Program-made: the position numbers and the translations under genes
Notes under the pieces: model-generated
Database searches by the model: none
What the model was told of the DNA's origin: nothing
Seen by the model: the letters and a program-made list of their open reading frames with translations, nothing else
Shown: positions 20,680 through 29,902 of the stretch, one piece after another
Layout: each line of letters begins with the position of its first letter
Position numbering within the stretch: the first letter of the stretch is position 1
NCBI GenBank assembly: GCA_036374995.1
Contig: DASUSS010000130.1
Span: 10,996-74,995, forward strand
Direction of reading: 5' to 3'
DNA from: SH-MAG3 sp036374995
GTDB lineage: Bacteria; Gemmatimonadota; Gemmatimonadetes; Longimicrobiales; RSA9
Length of the DNA stretch: 64,000 bases

Positions 20680-21947
20680 TCGCCCGGCGTGATGCGGTCG
20701 GTCGGGAAGCGGATGACCGTCTCGCCTTCCGCCAGGCCGGCGAGGATCTCCGTCTCCGCGGCCCCGCGATGACCGGCGCGCACCTGCCGCACGCGCGCGC
20801 GACCGTCCTCCACGACCAGCACGTTCCACGCGGAATCCTGCGTGAACAGCGCGCTGTTCGGTACCTTGACCACGCCGGCACCGGACCACGTGACGATGCG
20901 CGCCTCGACACGGTACGCGTCACCGATCGCGGCGGGCGGCGACAGAAGCTCGCCGATGATCTGCACGCGCTGCTCCTCCACGCCGAGCGCGGAGATCTTC
21001 GTGAATGCCTGCGGCTCGATCGTGCGCACGTGCGCCTCGAGACTGCCGCTACCGCCCCACTCCACCAGCCGCATCACTGCGCCGGGCTCGATCGTCACTG
21101 CATCCGTCGACAGGACGTCGACGACGACCTCGAGGTGGAGCGCGTCGGCCACTGCGAGCAGCGGCGTTCCCGCCGCAACCACGCGCTCGTCCGGCTCGTG
21201 CACCGAGAGTACCGTCCCCGCGACCGGCGATCGGACCGGCGTTACGCTCCCCTCGATCGCCGGCGCGACACCCAGCAGTGCAGAGCGCGCGGCGCGGACC
21301 TCCGCGCTCATCGCCGTGGCCCGTGCGACCGCGGACCGGTGCTCGCTGCGCGCCGCAGCGAGCTCGAGCTCGGCCTGCTCCATGTCCTCGCGGGAGAGTG
21401 CGCCTGCATCCGCGACCACACGCAGGCGCGCGGTGCTGCGCTCCGCCTGCTCGAGCGTGCGCTGCGCCTGCCCCACCCGTGCCGCCGCCTCCGCCTCGCC
21501 CGCGAGCGCAGCCGCGACGTTGGCCCGGGCCAGCGCGTACGCCTGCGGGTCGAGCGGCATGGGCGTGATCCGCGCCAGCACCATCCCGACACGGACGGGG
21601 TCGCCCACTCGCAGCGGGGTCCGATCGATCCGGCCGGCGACCGGTGTCGTGATCTCGTAGCGGTCGCGCACGCGCGTGATCCCTTCGGCATCCACCGTCG
21701 TCTCGAGCGGGCCGCGCGTCACGACGCCCGTGTCGACCTCCAGCGGCTCCGGCCACATCAGCCAGACCCCGAGCACCGCGGCCAGCGCGGCGGCTGCCAG
21801 CCACAGCGTCCGCTTTCGCAGCTTCTTCCAGTTGCGCCTGCGGCCGTCCGCGGACGGCGGCACGGGCGTGACCGCCGAGTCGGGCTTCCCGTTCGCGGTG
21901 GCCCGCTCCGCATCCGCGATCCGTGAGGTTCCTGCGGTCGTGTCCAT
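20655..21947 (-). CDS. membrane-fusion (HlyD/MacA-like) subunit of an ABC exporter
   Basis: About 430 residues. A cytoplasmic N-terminus is followed by one membrane anchor (LWLAAAALAAVLGVWLM, ~50-66). The barrel-sandwich halves are YEITTPVAGRIDRTPLRVGDPV and VRSPVAGTVLSVHEPDERV, flanking a long Ala/Glu/Arg coiled-coil hairpin. It should link the inner-membrane ABC transporter encoded by the next two genes to an outer-membrane channel, as MacA does. ATG 21947 is chosen because GGGAG lies 5 bases upstream; GTG 21953 overlaps the preceding stop (GTGA). No TolC gene is adjacent, so it may share the one at 12.7 kb. Confidence 0.85.
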   Translation of the reverse strand: MDTTAGTSRIADAERATANGKPDSAVTPVPPSADGRRRNWKKLRKRTLWLAAAALAAVLGVWLMWPEPLEVDTGVVTRGPLETTVDAEGITRVRDRYEITTPVAGRIDRTPLRVGDPVRVGMVLARITPMPLDPQAYALARANVAAALAGEAEAAARVGQAQRTLEQAERSTARLRVVADAGALSREDMEQAELELAAARSEHRSAVARATAMSAEVRAARSALLGVAPAIEGSVTPVRSPVAGTVLSVHEPDERVVAAGTPLLAVADALHLEVVVDVLSTDAVTIEPGAVMRLVEWGGSGSLEAHVRTIEPQAFTKISALGVEEQRVQIIGELLSPPAAIGDAYRVEARIVTWSGAGVVKVPNSALFTQDSAWNVLVVEDGRARVRQVRAGHRGAAETEILAGLAEGETVIRFPTDRITPGDRVKSADR

Positions 21948-21949
21948 CG

Positions 21950-24313
21950 TCACTCCCGCGTCTTCAGGACTTCGATCAGATCCATCCGGTCGAGCCGGCG
22001 CCGGACGGCGACGCCCGCGAACACGGCCGATGCGATCGCGATCAGTGCCGAATAGATGTAGGTCCGTTCGGTGATCACCATCGGGATCCGGTAGCGCTCC
22101 ATGTCGAACAGCGACAGGACCAGTGCACCGAAGCCGACACCGATCGCCCAGCCGAGCGGAATCGAGAGCAGTGCGATCGCGCCCTGCTCGCCGAGCAGCA
22201 GCACGGCCACCTCGCGGCGCGTGAACCCGAGCACGCGCAGACTCGCCAGCTCGCGTCCGCGCTCCGAGAGGGCAATCCGCGCACCGTTGTAGATCACGCC
22301 GACCGCCAGAATGCCGGCGAGCGTGATTAGGAACGTGACGGAGACCATCAGGTTCTCGTCCATCTGCTCGTCGAACGTCTCGCGCAGCCGGGCAGGCGAG
22401 AATGCGCTGACGACTGCCGGCAGTCGCTTGACGCGCGCATTGAGCGCGTCGATGCTGTCGGGCAGCACGCTCAGGAGTCCGCCCGAGGCCGCGGGCGCCT
22501 CGGCGAGCAGGCGATGCAGTGCGTCGTAATCGATGTAGGCGTTGAGGCCGAACAGCTCGTCGGCCGTGGCCGCAACCGTGACGCTGTACGTCCTCCGGTT
22601 CCCCTCGAGCAGTCGCGCCTGGAGCGTGTCGCCGACATCGACGCCGAGGATCGCCGCGAGCGTAGCGGTGAGTACGACGCCCTCGGGCGGTATTCGCACG
22701 ACGCCGCGCTTCTGATCGATGATGCGGCGCAGCGACCCATCGGCATGCAGGCCCGAGAGCGCCGTATTGCGGTAGGCGTGCCCGCTGCTGAGGCGAACGG
22801 GCACCGTGCGGAACAGCTCGACGAGCGTCACGCCCTCGAGGTGGTCGAGATCGTGGCGGATCGATGCCGGCTGCGTGCTGCCGAAGTACACCGCGAGATC
22901 CTCGCGCTGTACCTGCGCGAACTGCACGTCGAGCATGCGCTCGATGGCATCGTAGAAGAACATGCTGACGACGAGGATCGCCACGGAGAACGCGACGCCG
23001 ATGGCGGCGGCGAGGCTGCGCATGGGACGGCGCTCGACGTTGCGCACGATCATGCGCCCCGACGCCGGGAGCAGGCGGGTCGCGCCGGTGCGCTCGAGCG
23101 GTCCGGGCCGGAACCGCAGCGGCCCCTCCGGCCGCATCGCTTCCGCCGGCGCGAGCCGGACGGCGCTGCGCACGGCACCGAGTGCGCCGAGTGCCGCAGC
23201 CGCTACGCTGACCGCGAGCGCGATCAGGATCAGCGGGGCGTCGATGACGTACTCCAGCTGCGGGAACCGGAAGAACTGGCCGTAGAGCGTCGTGAGCGCT
23301 CCGCCGAACCAGATGCCGATGCCCGCGCCGAGAATGCCGCCGACGATGACGGCGACGAGCGCGAAGCGCAGGTAGTGCATCCCGATGTCGCCGTTGCTGT
23401 AGCCGAATGCCTTGAGCACGGCGATCTGGTCGCGCTCGATGCCGACGAGCCGGCGGAGCACGATGTTGAGCAGGAACGCAGCGACGCCGAGGAAGATCGC
23501 GGGAATGACCGTGCCGAGCACGCGGTTCTGGTCGAGCTCGCCGATCACGGTCTGATGCGACAGGTGGTCGTCGCGGCCGTAGGCGCCGAGACCGCCGTAC
23601 GGCTCCAGCATGCGATCCAGGCCCGCGATCACATCGCCCTCGCTGCCATCCGGCGCGAGCGCCACGGACACCTCGTTGAACGAACCTTCCATCCCGGTGA
23701 CGGCGGCCAGCGCCGTGCGGTTCATGCGCAGGATGCCGAAGCGACGGTCATCGGGGAACACGGTGCCGGGCGCGAGCTCGCCGATGTAGTCGGGGGAGAT
23801 CGCAACACCGACGATCTCGAGACGGCGCCAGCGACCGTTGATCACCGCACCGATCGCCGCACCGGGCACGAGTCCGTTCGCCGTCGCGAAGCTCTCGCTC
23901 ACCAGCACTTCGTCGGGCCGGGCCGGATCCACGTAGCGGCCGGCGACGATGTGGATGTCGTTGAGGCCGGGCTCCGGGCGCGGCGGTATCGACAGCATGA
24001 GCCCGACCGCGGGCTCGTCGAGCCCCGGCACGTCGAGTGTGACGAGCTGCCGGATCCGCGTCTGGACGGCGGCGGCGCCCGGTATCGCCGCGATGCCACG
24101 TGCCACCGGCTCCGGCGCGCGCGTCAGCTCCGCGAAGACGTGAGCGAAGTGGTACTCGCGGTAGAACCGGTCGAGCGACTGCGTGAGCGAGGTGTACGTC
24201 CCGCGCATCGTGACGACCGTCATGACGCCCGCAGCGACGACGAGCGCGATGGACAGCATCTGCCCGCGCAGCTTCCAGAGCTCGCGCACCAGCTTGCGGT
24301 TCAGGGCACTCAT
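21950..24313 (-). CDS. ABC transporter permease with two FtsX domains
   Basis: 787 residues. TM1 is at the N-terminus (MLSIALVVAAGVMTVV), followed by a large periplasmic domain and an FtsX block (~residues 270-400, with RRLVGIERDQIAVLKAFGYS). A second periplasmic domain and second FtsX block end in LASLRVLGFTRREVAVLLLGEQG and LDRMDLIEVLKTRE. Proteins of this MacB/LolE-like class usually export or extract lipids, peptides or drugs by mechanotransmission. ATG 24313 gives the family-like start MSALNRKLVRELWKLRGQ; GGGAG lies upstream. It lies between the ATPase and fusion protein genes in one operon. Confidence 0.88.
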   Translation of the reverse strand: MSALNRKLVRELWKLRGQMLSIALVVAAGVMTVVTMRGTYTSLTQSLDRFYREYHFAHVFAELTRAPEPVARGIAAIPGAAAVQTRIRQLVTLDVPGLDEPAVGLMLSIPPRPEPGLNDIHIVAGRYVDPARPDEVLVSESFATANGLVPGAAIGAVINGRWRRLEIVGVAISPDYIGELAPGTVFPDDRRFGILRMNRTALAAVTGMEGSFNEVSVALAPDGSEGDVIAGLDRMLEPYGGLGAYGRDDHLSHQTVIGELDQNRVLGTVIPAIFLGVAAFLLNIVLRRLVGIERDQIAVLKAFGYSNGDIGMHYLRFALVAVIVGGILGAGIGIWFGGALTTLYGQFFRFPQLEYVIDAPLILIALAVSVAAAALGALGAVRSAVRLAPAEAMRPEGPLRFRPGPLERTGATRLLPASGRMIVRNVERRPMRSLAAAIGVAFSVAILVVSMFFYDAIERMLDVQFAQVQREDLAVYFGSTQPASIRHDLDHLEGVTLVELFRTVPVRLSSGHAYRNTALSGLHADGSLRRIIDQKRGVVRIPPEGVVLTATLAAILGVDVGDTLQARLLEGNRRTYSVTVAATADELFGLNAYIDYDALHRLLAEAPAASGGLLSVLPDSIDALNARVKRLPAVVSAFSPARLRETFDEQMDENLMVSVTFLITLAGILAVGVIYNGARIALSERGRELASLRVLGFTRREVAVLLLGEQGAIALLSIPLGWAIGVGFGALVLSLFDMERYRIPMVITERTYIYSALIAIASAVFAGVAVRRRLDRMDLIEVLKTRE

Positions 24314-24329
24314 GCCGGCCGACTCCCGC

Positions 24330-25079
24330 TCACCACTCGATCTCGTCCGGATCGAGCTTCGTCTCGTTCCACTGCTCCTCGATGATGCGACCGTCGCCGA
24401 TGCGGACCACGCGATCGGCCATGCGCGCGATCGGCGCATTGTGCGTGATGATCGCCGTCGTGGTGCCGAGCTCGCGATTCACGCGATCCAGCACACGCAG
24501 CACCACGCGGCCCGTCAGCGAGTCGAGTGCACCGGTCGGCTCATCGCACAGCAGGACGTCCGGCCGCTTGGCGACGGCGCGTGCAATCGCGACTCTCTGC
24601 TGCTCGCCGCCCGAGAGCTGGGCCGGGAAATGGTCGAGCCGCTCCGACAGGCCGACGAGCGCGAGCGCCTCCTCGGGCCGCATCGGGCTGCTCGCGATCT
24701 CCGTCACCAGCGCCACGTTCTCCCGCGCCGTGAGGCTCGGAATCAGGTTGTAGAACTGGAACACGAAGCCGACATGTTCACGGCGGTAACGCGTCAGCTC
24801 CTCATCGTCCGCCTGACCCAGGTCGTGGTCGCGGAACCAGACCGTGCCGCTCGTCGGCACATCCAGCCCCCCGAGGATGTTGAGCAGTGTCGATTTCCCG
24901 CTGCCCGACGCACCGAGGAGCACCATGAACTCGCCCGCATACAGATCCAGGTCGACCGCGCGCAGCGCATGCACCTGGACCTCGCCCATGACGTAGGTCT
25001 TCGTGAGACCGCGCGCCCGGAACACCGCCTCCCTGCTGCCCGCCGGACGCGGCGCGACGCGGGATTCCACGGCGGACAT
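24330..25079 (-). CDS. ABC transporter ATP-binding protein (MacB/LolD type)
   Basis: A 249-residue nucleotide-binding subunit. Walker A is LLGASGSGKST, the signature LSGGEQQRVAIARA and Walker B DVLLCDEPTGALDS, with the H-loop in AIITHN. FQFYNLIPSLTARENV is the Q-loop typical of the MacB/LolD branch. It powers the permease encoded 16 bp downstream. ATG 25079 has GGGAGCG upstream and is preferred over GTG 25085. It is 15 bp from a beta-barrel gene that may share the promoter. Confidence 0.92.
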   Translation of the reverse strand: MSAVESRVAPRPAGSREAVFRARGLTKTYVMGEVQVHALRAVDLDLYAGEFMVLLGASGSGKSTLLNILGGLDVPTSGTVWFRDHDLGQADDEELTRYRREHVGFVFQFYNLIPSLTARENVALVTEIASSPMRPEEALALVGLSERLDHFPAQLSGGEQQRVAIARAVAKRPDVLLCDEPTGALDSLTGRVVLRVLDRVNRELGTTTAIITHNAPIARMADRVVRIGDGRIIEEQWNETKLDPDEIEW

Positions 25080-25094
25080 CGGCACGCTCCCGCT

Positions 25095-25772
25095 TCACTG
25101 ACCGGCGAGCCGGGTACGACGCCCCAGCGGTACGGACAGTCCCGCGAGCACGGCCAGCGCGTGATTCGTCCTCTCCCACGACACCGGCCCGGCATCGATG
25201 AAGCCGAACCCGACCGAGTATCGTCCCTCGACGAACAGCCTGGTCCGGGAGAGCGGCACTGCGAGCCCGGCCGCGCCGATCATGCTGAAGTCGAACCGTT
25301 TCACGGACAGGTCGGGATCGGGGTCGGCACAGCCGCGCGTCCCGTTCGCGCCGTCGACGATCCGGCAACCCACGCTGACGGCCGCGCCCGGACCCCCGGC
25401 GACGTACACCGCGAGAGCGTTTCGCAGCGGATGCACATCGAGGCGGAACAGTGCGGCCAGCTCGGCATAGTCCAGGTCGACGCCGAAGCTGCTGCCGCCG
25501 TCCACGACACGTACGTTCGCCCCTTTCTGCTGGTACAGCGCTTCCGTCTGGAACGAGAGTTCCTCGACGAGATGCCACGTCAGGAACAGCCCGGCGGCGT
25601 AGCCGCGCTTCCAGGTCACTTCGTCGAAGCCATCGCCGCTGAAGCTGGCGAGGCTCACGCCGGCCTTCGCGCCGATCGCGGCCTGGCCGAACGACGGCGA
25701 TGCCGCAGCCAGCGTGGCCGCGGCCACGCCGCACAGCCACGCCCGGAACCGGATCGGCTTCGCGAGTCTCAT
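25095..25772 (-). CDS. outer-membrane beta-barrel protein (porin-family, PorT/OMP_b-brl-like)
   Basis: A 225-residue secreted protein. The signal peptide is MRLAKPIRFRAWLCGVAAATLAAASPSFG. The rest shows alternating hydrophobic/polar strands typical of an 8-10-stranded barrel: IGAKAGVSLASFSGD, LSFQTEALYQQKGANV, RLFVEGRYSVGFGFI. Two cysteines flank CRIVDGANGTRGC in one loop and may form a disulfide. Strong ribosome site GGAGGGGAGG. It is the first gene of a likely operon with the ABC exporter. Confidence 0.75.
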   Translation of the reverse strand: MRLAKPIRFRAWLCGVAAATLAAASPSFGQAAIGAKAGVSLASFSGDGFDEVTWKRGYAAGLFLTWHLVEELSFQTEALYQQKGANVRVVDGGSSFGVDLDYAELAALFRLDVHPLRNALAVYVAGGPGAAVSVGCRIVDGANGTRGCADPDPDLSVKRFDFSMIGAAGLAVPLSRTRLFVEGRYSVGFGFIDAGPVSWERTNHALAVLAGLSVPLGRRTRLAGQ

Positions 25773-26042
25773 GCTGGACCTCCCCTCCGGCCCGACACCT
25801 GCACATCGAAGCAGCTGCCCTCATTGAACGTATTGCGGAATGGCCGGATTCATGTCGGGTGATCCCCTAAATCGGGCGCGGAATTCCGGGCAGATGAGCG
25901 TCCGGTGGCTACGGCCGATGGTTGCGGTGCGCCGATCGTGGGGAGGCGCCCTGATCCCGGCGCGGGATCAGCGATTTGCCCACGCACGGCGCGGCCTCTG
26001 CCCGACAGCGGGCGGTTGCGGCATGTCGGAGAATGGGATGGG
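25773..26042. promoter_or_regulatory. divergent intergenic region with a degenerate TAGGGGAT box
   Basis: This 270-bp gap separates the beta-barrel gene (minus) from a small unknown gene (plus). At 25861-25870, the minus strand reads TTAGGGGATC, a weaker relative of the GTAGGGGAATC elements at 41853, 38573 and elsewhere. The nearby TTGAACGTATTGCGG (about 25824-25838) is AT-richer than its surroundings and may be a promoter. No gene is seen. Confidence 0.35.
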
Positions 26043-26342
26043 ATGCAGTTCCGACGTCACCCGGTGCTGGAGCAGGCCATGTTCCCGACTCAGCCGCCAT
26101 CGGAAGTGGAGAACCTCGCGGTTATAGGACCGGGCGAGGAGTTCGAGATCGTACGCGTGCTGCTGGACGAGGGTGGCCTAGCGAACCGGCGGTTCGGGCC
26201 GGGCCATCGCTGGCGCTGCCGGTACAGCGGCCGGGACATCATGCTGCTCGTCAGTCACACCGGTCAGACGATCAGTGTCCGGCGCGACGCAGCCCGTTAC
26301 ATCGAGATTCGACGCACGAATGCGCGTGCGTTGCAGGGGTGA
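26043..26342 (+). CDS. unknown 99-residue protein
   Basis: I do not recognise this family. The N-terminus is short and variable (MQFRRHPVLEQAMFP). The remainder is beta-rich with basic residues (PGEEFEIVRVLLDEG, RWRCRYSGRDIMLLV, QTISVRRDAARYIEIRR), which would suit a small SH3-like barrel. It has no membrane segment or signal peptide and should be cytoplasmic. ATG 26079 is an alternative start. The next gene, a HAD-ATPase fusion, begins 47 bp downstream on the same strand. Confidence 0.55.
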   Translation: MQFRRHPVLEQAMFPTQPPSEVENLAVIGPGEEFEIVRVLLDEGGLANRRFGPGHRWRCRYSGRDIMLLVSHTGQTISVRRDAARYIEIRRTNARALQG

Positions 26343-26389
26343 CGCAGACGGCTGATCGGGCGATCCCGGTCGGCGCGGAGGAGGGGGTA

Positions 26390-28150
26390 ATGCCGCAGCG
26401 GTTTCTCGTAGTCGCAGTGGACTACGACGGCACGATCGCGCAGGAGGACCGGGCTGATCAGGCGGCACTCGATGCCATCGCGGCGCTGCGCAGCCACGGG
26501 CGCAAGGTTCTGCTGTGCACGGGACGGATGCTCGAGGAGCTGCGCACCGTGTTCCCGGACGTCGACCGCCACTTCGATGCGATCGTCGCGGAAAACGGCG
26601 GTGTGATCGTGATGTCGTCGGAGGTCTCGTACCTGGAGGAGCCGCTCCCCGCCGAGCTGGCCGCAGCGCTGGACCATGCGCAGATCCCCTACCGGACCGG
26701 TCACGTGTTGCTCGCGACCGACGCGGTCTTCGATGTGGTCGTCCTGCGCGAGATCGAGCGGCTGGGTCTCGAGGCACAGCTCGTGTACAACCGCGGCGCG
26801 CTGATGGTCCTGCCGGCGGGCGTGTCGAAGGGAGCCGGTCTGATCCACGCGCTCGGCCGGCTGGAGCTGTCACGCCACAGCACCATCGCGATCGGCGATG
26901 CGGAGAACGACCACTCGCTGCTGCATTCCTGTGAGATCGGCGTTGCGGTTGCCAATGCGGTCCCCGGCCTGCGGATCCATGCCGACGTGTGCCTCGACGA
27001 GCCGAACGGTGCCGGTGTCGCCGCGTTCCTGCGCGGGCCCGTACTGCGCGACGAGGTGGAGATCCATCCCGGGCGTTGGCACGTCGAGCTCGGGCGTAGT
27101 GCGGATGACGAGCCGGCGCGACTGCCGGGCTCGCGCATCAACGTCCTCATCGCCGGCGCCAGCTGCTCCGGGAAATCGCACCTCGCCGGTCTGTTCATCG
27201 AGCGGCTCGTCGCGCTCGACTACACGGTCTGTGTGCTCGATGCGGAGGGCGATCACGCCACGCTCGACAGACTGCCGGGCGTCATCACGGTCGGCGGGAC
27301 CGAGCCGCTGCCGCCCGCCGCGCGGCTGGCCGGTCTGGTGCGCAATCGCTTCAGCAGCGTGGTCGCCGACCTGTCGCTGCTCGAGCCCGCGCAGAAGCGC
27401 GAGTTCTGCCACACGGCGCTCGCCGCACTCCACGAGCTGCGTCTCGATCGCGGCTTCCCGCACTGGATCGTCATCGAGGAAGCCGACCAGCTGCTGGCCG
27501 GTGGCGAGCTGCCGGTCGAACCCGGCGCCAGGCCGCCGGTCGGCTACTGTTTCATTACGCACCGCCCCGCTTCGCTCAACGCGCAGGTCCTCTCGACGCT
27601 GGACGCCGTGGTCGCGCTGCCGGGCGCCGAGCGCTACGCCCGCATTCCGTTCCTCGAGCCGGACGCCGCCGCGGAGGCCGAGCCGTTCCTGCTCCAGACG
27701 GGCGAGGCGTTGCTCGCTGCCGGCGGCCGGCTGCTCCGGTTCGAGACCGCACCGCGGGCGCTGCCGCACGTCCGCCACCAGCACAAGTACATGTATGCGC
27801 AGGTGCCGGCGGAACGGCGGTTCTTCTTCGGGTCGGCCGGCGGACATGGCGCCGCTGCGGGCAATGTCGCCGAGTTCGGCTGCGAGATCGGGCGCGCGCC
27901 GGGCGACGTGCTGCGGGCTCACCTGCTCGCCGGCGACTTCTCGCGCTGGACGCACGATGTGCTCGCCGATGACGAGCTCGGCGGACGACTGCGCGGTGTG
28001 GAGCGGTGGTTCCGCACCGATCCGGACGCGGACCCGGAAGCCGCGCGCACCGCCGTCATGTCAGCGATCCGCGACCGTTACAGCGACCCGGCCGAGGTCA
28101 TCCGATTGAGCGACGCGGCCGCTCCGCCGTCCGAACGATCGGCTACGTGA
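26390..28150 (+). CDS. fusion of a HAD-IIB phosphatase and a P-loop ATPase (HerA/DUF87-like)
   Basis: 586 residues, with two enzymes in one chain. Residues 1-225 are a Cof-type HAD phosphatase: motif I VAVDYDGTIAQED, motif II LLCTGRM, motif III with VSKGAGL and motif IV IAIGDAENDHSLL. After a linker, residues ~245-580 contain Walker A AGASCSGKSHLAG, a Walker-B-like HWIVIEEADQLL and a putative sensor segment YCFITHRPAS. A conserved-looking late segment, HQHKYMYAQVPAERRFFF, follows. ATG 26390 has an excellent GGAGGAGGGG site. The HAD part could act on a sugar phosphate; the ATPase resembles DNA- or protein-translocating ATPases only distantly. Substrate and role are unknown. It ends 8 bases inside the convergent BON gene. 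Confidence 0.75.
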   Translation: MPQRFLVVAVDYDGTIAQEDRADQAALDAIAALRSHGRKVLLCTGRMLEELRTVFPDVDRHFDAIVAENGGVIVMSSEVSYLEEPLPAELAAALDHAQIPYRTGHVLLATDAVFDVVVLREIERLGLEAQLVYNRGALMVLPAGVSKGAGLIHALGRLELSRHSTIAIGDAENDHSLLHSCEIGVAVANAVPGLRIHADVCLDEPNGAGVAAFLRGPVLRDEVEIHPGRWHVELGRSADDEPARLPGSRINVLIAGASCSGKSHLAGLFIERLVALDYTVCVLDAEGDHATLDRLPGVITVGGTEPLPPAARLAGLVRNRFSSVVADLSLLEPAQKREFCHTALAALHELRLDRGFPHWIVIEEADQLLAGGELPVEPGARPPVGYCFITHRPASLNAQVLSTLDAVVALPGAERYARIPFLEPDAAAEAEPFLLQTGEALLAAGGRLLRFETAPRALPHVRHQHKYMYAQVPAERRFFFGSAGGHGAAAGNVAEFGCEIGRAPGDVLRAHLLAGDFSRWTHDVLADDELGGRLRGVERWFRTDPDADPEAARTAVMSAIRDRYSDPAEVIRLSDAAAPPSERSAT

Positions 28151-28811
28151 GCACGGGCGTGAAGCTCGAGACGTGCAGCTGATTGATCACGTCCGTCACA
28201 CCGGCAGCCGCACGCGCGGCATGCTCCGCCGCCATCCGCTCCGACCACGAGTGCACGGTTCCGCTGAGCGTGACCCTGCCGTCGATCACCGAGACGCTGA
28301 CGTGATCGGCATCGATCTGGGCGCTCCGCCGGAACGCACGGTCGATCTCCTCCTTCACCTGCTTCGACCGCGCGCGCAGCCGGATGCGGATCAGGTTCGT
28401 GACACCGCGCACCGCAATGACATCGCGGACCGCACGCTCCGCCGCATTGCGCTGATAGCTCCAGTCGACATCGCCTTCCAGCGTGACCCAGCCGTCCTGG
28501 ATGGTCGCAGTCACTTCCTCCGGCACGCTGACGTTCCACTTCAGCGCAGCCGCGACGGCCGTCGCGACGTCGGTGTCATCGCGCTGGAGACTGCCCGGCA
28601 GGCGCACGTCCAGATCGTTCGCGACCGCGACCACGCCCTTCACGCGCTTCGCCGCCTTCTCCGCCGCGCGCTTCTCGGCATACGTGCCCACGTGGCCGGT
28701 GAGCGTCGCGGCACCGTCGGTGACCGCCACGCCGATGGCGGTCGCATCCAGCGACCGGTCCCATGCCAGCTCGTCGAGCACGTCCCGCTTGACGTCTTCC
28801 GCCGTCCTCAT
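28143..28811 (-). CDS. triple BON-domain protein
   Basis: A 222-residue protein consisting of three BON (OsmY-like) domains, roughly residues 3-70, 76-145 and 148-215, each with the AVxxGxVTLxGxV pattern (TDGAATLTGHV, QDGWVTLEGDV, IDGRVTLSGTV). BON domains are thought to bind phospholipid or protein surfaces and are common in osmotic and stress responses. It has no signal peptide, unlike OsmY, so it is probably cytoplasmic. ATG 28811 lies 5 bases behind a perfect GGAGGTGA. Its closest relatives in the window are at 40443 and 63140. Confidence 0.85.
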   Translation of the reverse strand: MRTAEDVKRDVLDELAWDRSLDATAIGVAVTDGAATLTGHVGTYAEKRAAEKAAKRVKGVVAVANDLDVRLPGSLQRDDTDVATAVAAALKWNVSVPEEVTATIQDGWVTLEGDVDWSYQRNAAERAVRDVIAVRGVTNLIRIRLRARSKQVKEEIDRAFRRSAQIDADHVSVSVIDGRVTLSGTVHSWSERMAAEHAARAAAGVTDVINQLHVSSFTPVLT

Positions 28812-28844
28812 GGTCACCTCCGTCCTTGCCCGCCCCCGGGTCGC

Positions 28845-29813
28845 TCAGATGGTCGCACCCTCGGGCCGTGCCGGCCCGACCGTCTCCGTCCGCTCGCCGA
28901 CGTGCTGCACGTTGCACACGAGCACCGCCACGTCGCTGCTCCGCACCACCTTGTCCGTCACACTGCCGAGCAGCAGCCGCCGGATGCCGCCCACACCCGC
29001 AGTCGTCAGCGCGATGAGATCGGCGCCGTGCGTGGCGGCGAAGTCGACGATCGCGGAAGCGGCGGATGGGGCTCTCACGACATGCACCTCGACCGTCATC
29101 TCCGTTTCACGCAGCCGGTCCGCCAGCCGTTCGACGTACTGCTCCGCGTCGGCACGGCTCAGCGGCGGAAACTGCAGCCCCGGGTGGACCGCGAACGCCT
29201 CGGGTGCCATGTCCCACGTCAGCGGCGACACGACACGCAGCAGCGTGAAACGCGACGCGAACAGATTGCCGATATCGCGGGCGTACGGGATCACTTGCTC
29301 GGCCAGCTCGGAGCCATCGACCGCGATCACAATGTGACTGATGCCGCGATCGGCGCGTGCGGCACTGCTGAACGTGTCGTCCTGCGGCCGGATCAGCAGC
29401 ACCGGACGCGGCGCCACACGCATGAAGCGGTCGGCCACGCTGCCGAGCCATGCGCGGCGCACGCCGCCGCGGCCGTGCGTCGTCATCAGGACGAGGTCGA
29501 CATCCTGTTCCGTGCAGTGCGCGGCCAGCAGATCGGCGACGGAGCGGGCCGCGGGCGGCGGGTACTCCAGCGGCGACTGCTCATCCATCAGCACCCGGTG
29601 CGTGATGCGATCGGGGAGCTCGGACTCGATCTGCTCCGTGATCCGCACCAGGTACCGCTCCGCCATCGCGCCATCCGAGTCCAGCGGGAGCGAGGCGCGC
29701 ACCCGCACCAGGTGCAGTCGGGCTTCGGCCCGGCGCGCCAGGGTGAGCGCGAGCGGCAATGCCTGCTCCGCGAAGGCGGAGCCATCGAGCGGGACCATGA
29801 TCAGGCGCAGCAT
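28845..29813 (-). CDS. tandem universal stress protein (two UspA domains)
   Basis: 322 residues, two UspA domains (~1-145 and ~155-305). Each begins with a typical strand (LIMVPLDGSAFAEQALP; IVIAVDGSELAEQVIPYA). The first ends with the ATP-binding G-x2-G-x9-G-S pattern (THGRGGVRRAWLGSVADRF); the second has TTAGVGGIRRLLLGSVTDK. Mycobacterium tuberculosis Rv2623, a DosR-regulated growth regulator, has the same architecture. ATG 29813 follows GGAGGGT. It is 33 bp upstream of the BON gene and probably co-transcribed with it, under a promoter region that carries the GTAGGGAAAT box at 29870. Confidence 0.9.
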   Translation of the reverse strand: MLRLIMVPLDGSAFAEQALPLALTLARRAEARLHLVRVRASLPLDSDGAMAERYLVRITEQIESELPDRITHRVLMDEQSPLEYPPPAARSVADLLAAHCTEQDVDLVLMTTHGRGGVRRAWLGSVADRFMRVAPRPVLLIRPQDDTFSSAARADRGISHIVIAVDGSELAEQVIPYARDIGNLFASRFTLLRVVSPLTWDMAPEAFAVHPGLQFPPLSRADAEQYVERLADRLRETEMTVEVHVVRAPSAASAIVDFAATHGADLIALTTAGVGGIRRLLLGSVTDKVVRSSDVAVLVCNVQHVGERTETVGPARPEGATI

Positions 29814-29869
29814 GCCAGTACCCTCCGAGCGCGTGTCCCTCCATCATGATCCTGTCTGCCTCCCGCTGG

Positions 29870-29902
29870 CGTAGGGAAATGTCTGAATCTGACGGGGAAA
29901 AT
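29870..29902. promoter_or_regulatory. GTAGGGAAAT box with a second GGGGAAAAT, Usp/glgP divergent promoter
   Basis: CGTAGGGAAAT (29870-29880) is followed 21 bases on by ACGGGGAAAATT (29892-29903), i.e. two similar half-sites about two helical turns apart, same orientation. They lie in the 177-bp gap between the UspA/BON operon and glucan phosphorylase. The same core occurs in other promoter gaps of the island. Confidence 0.5.
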
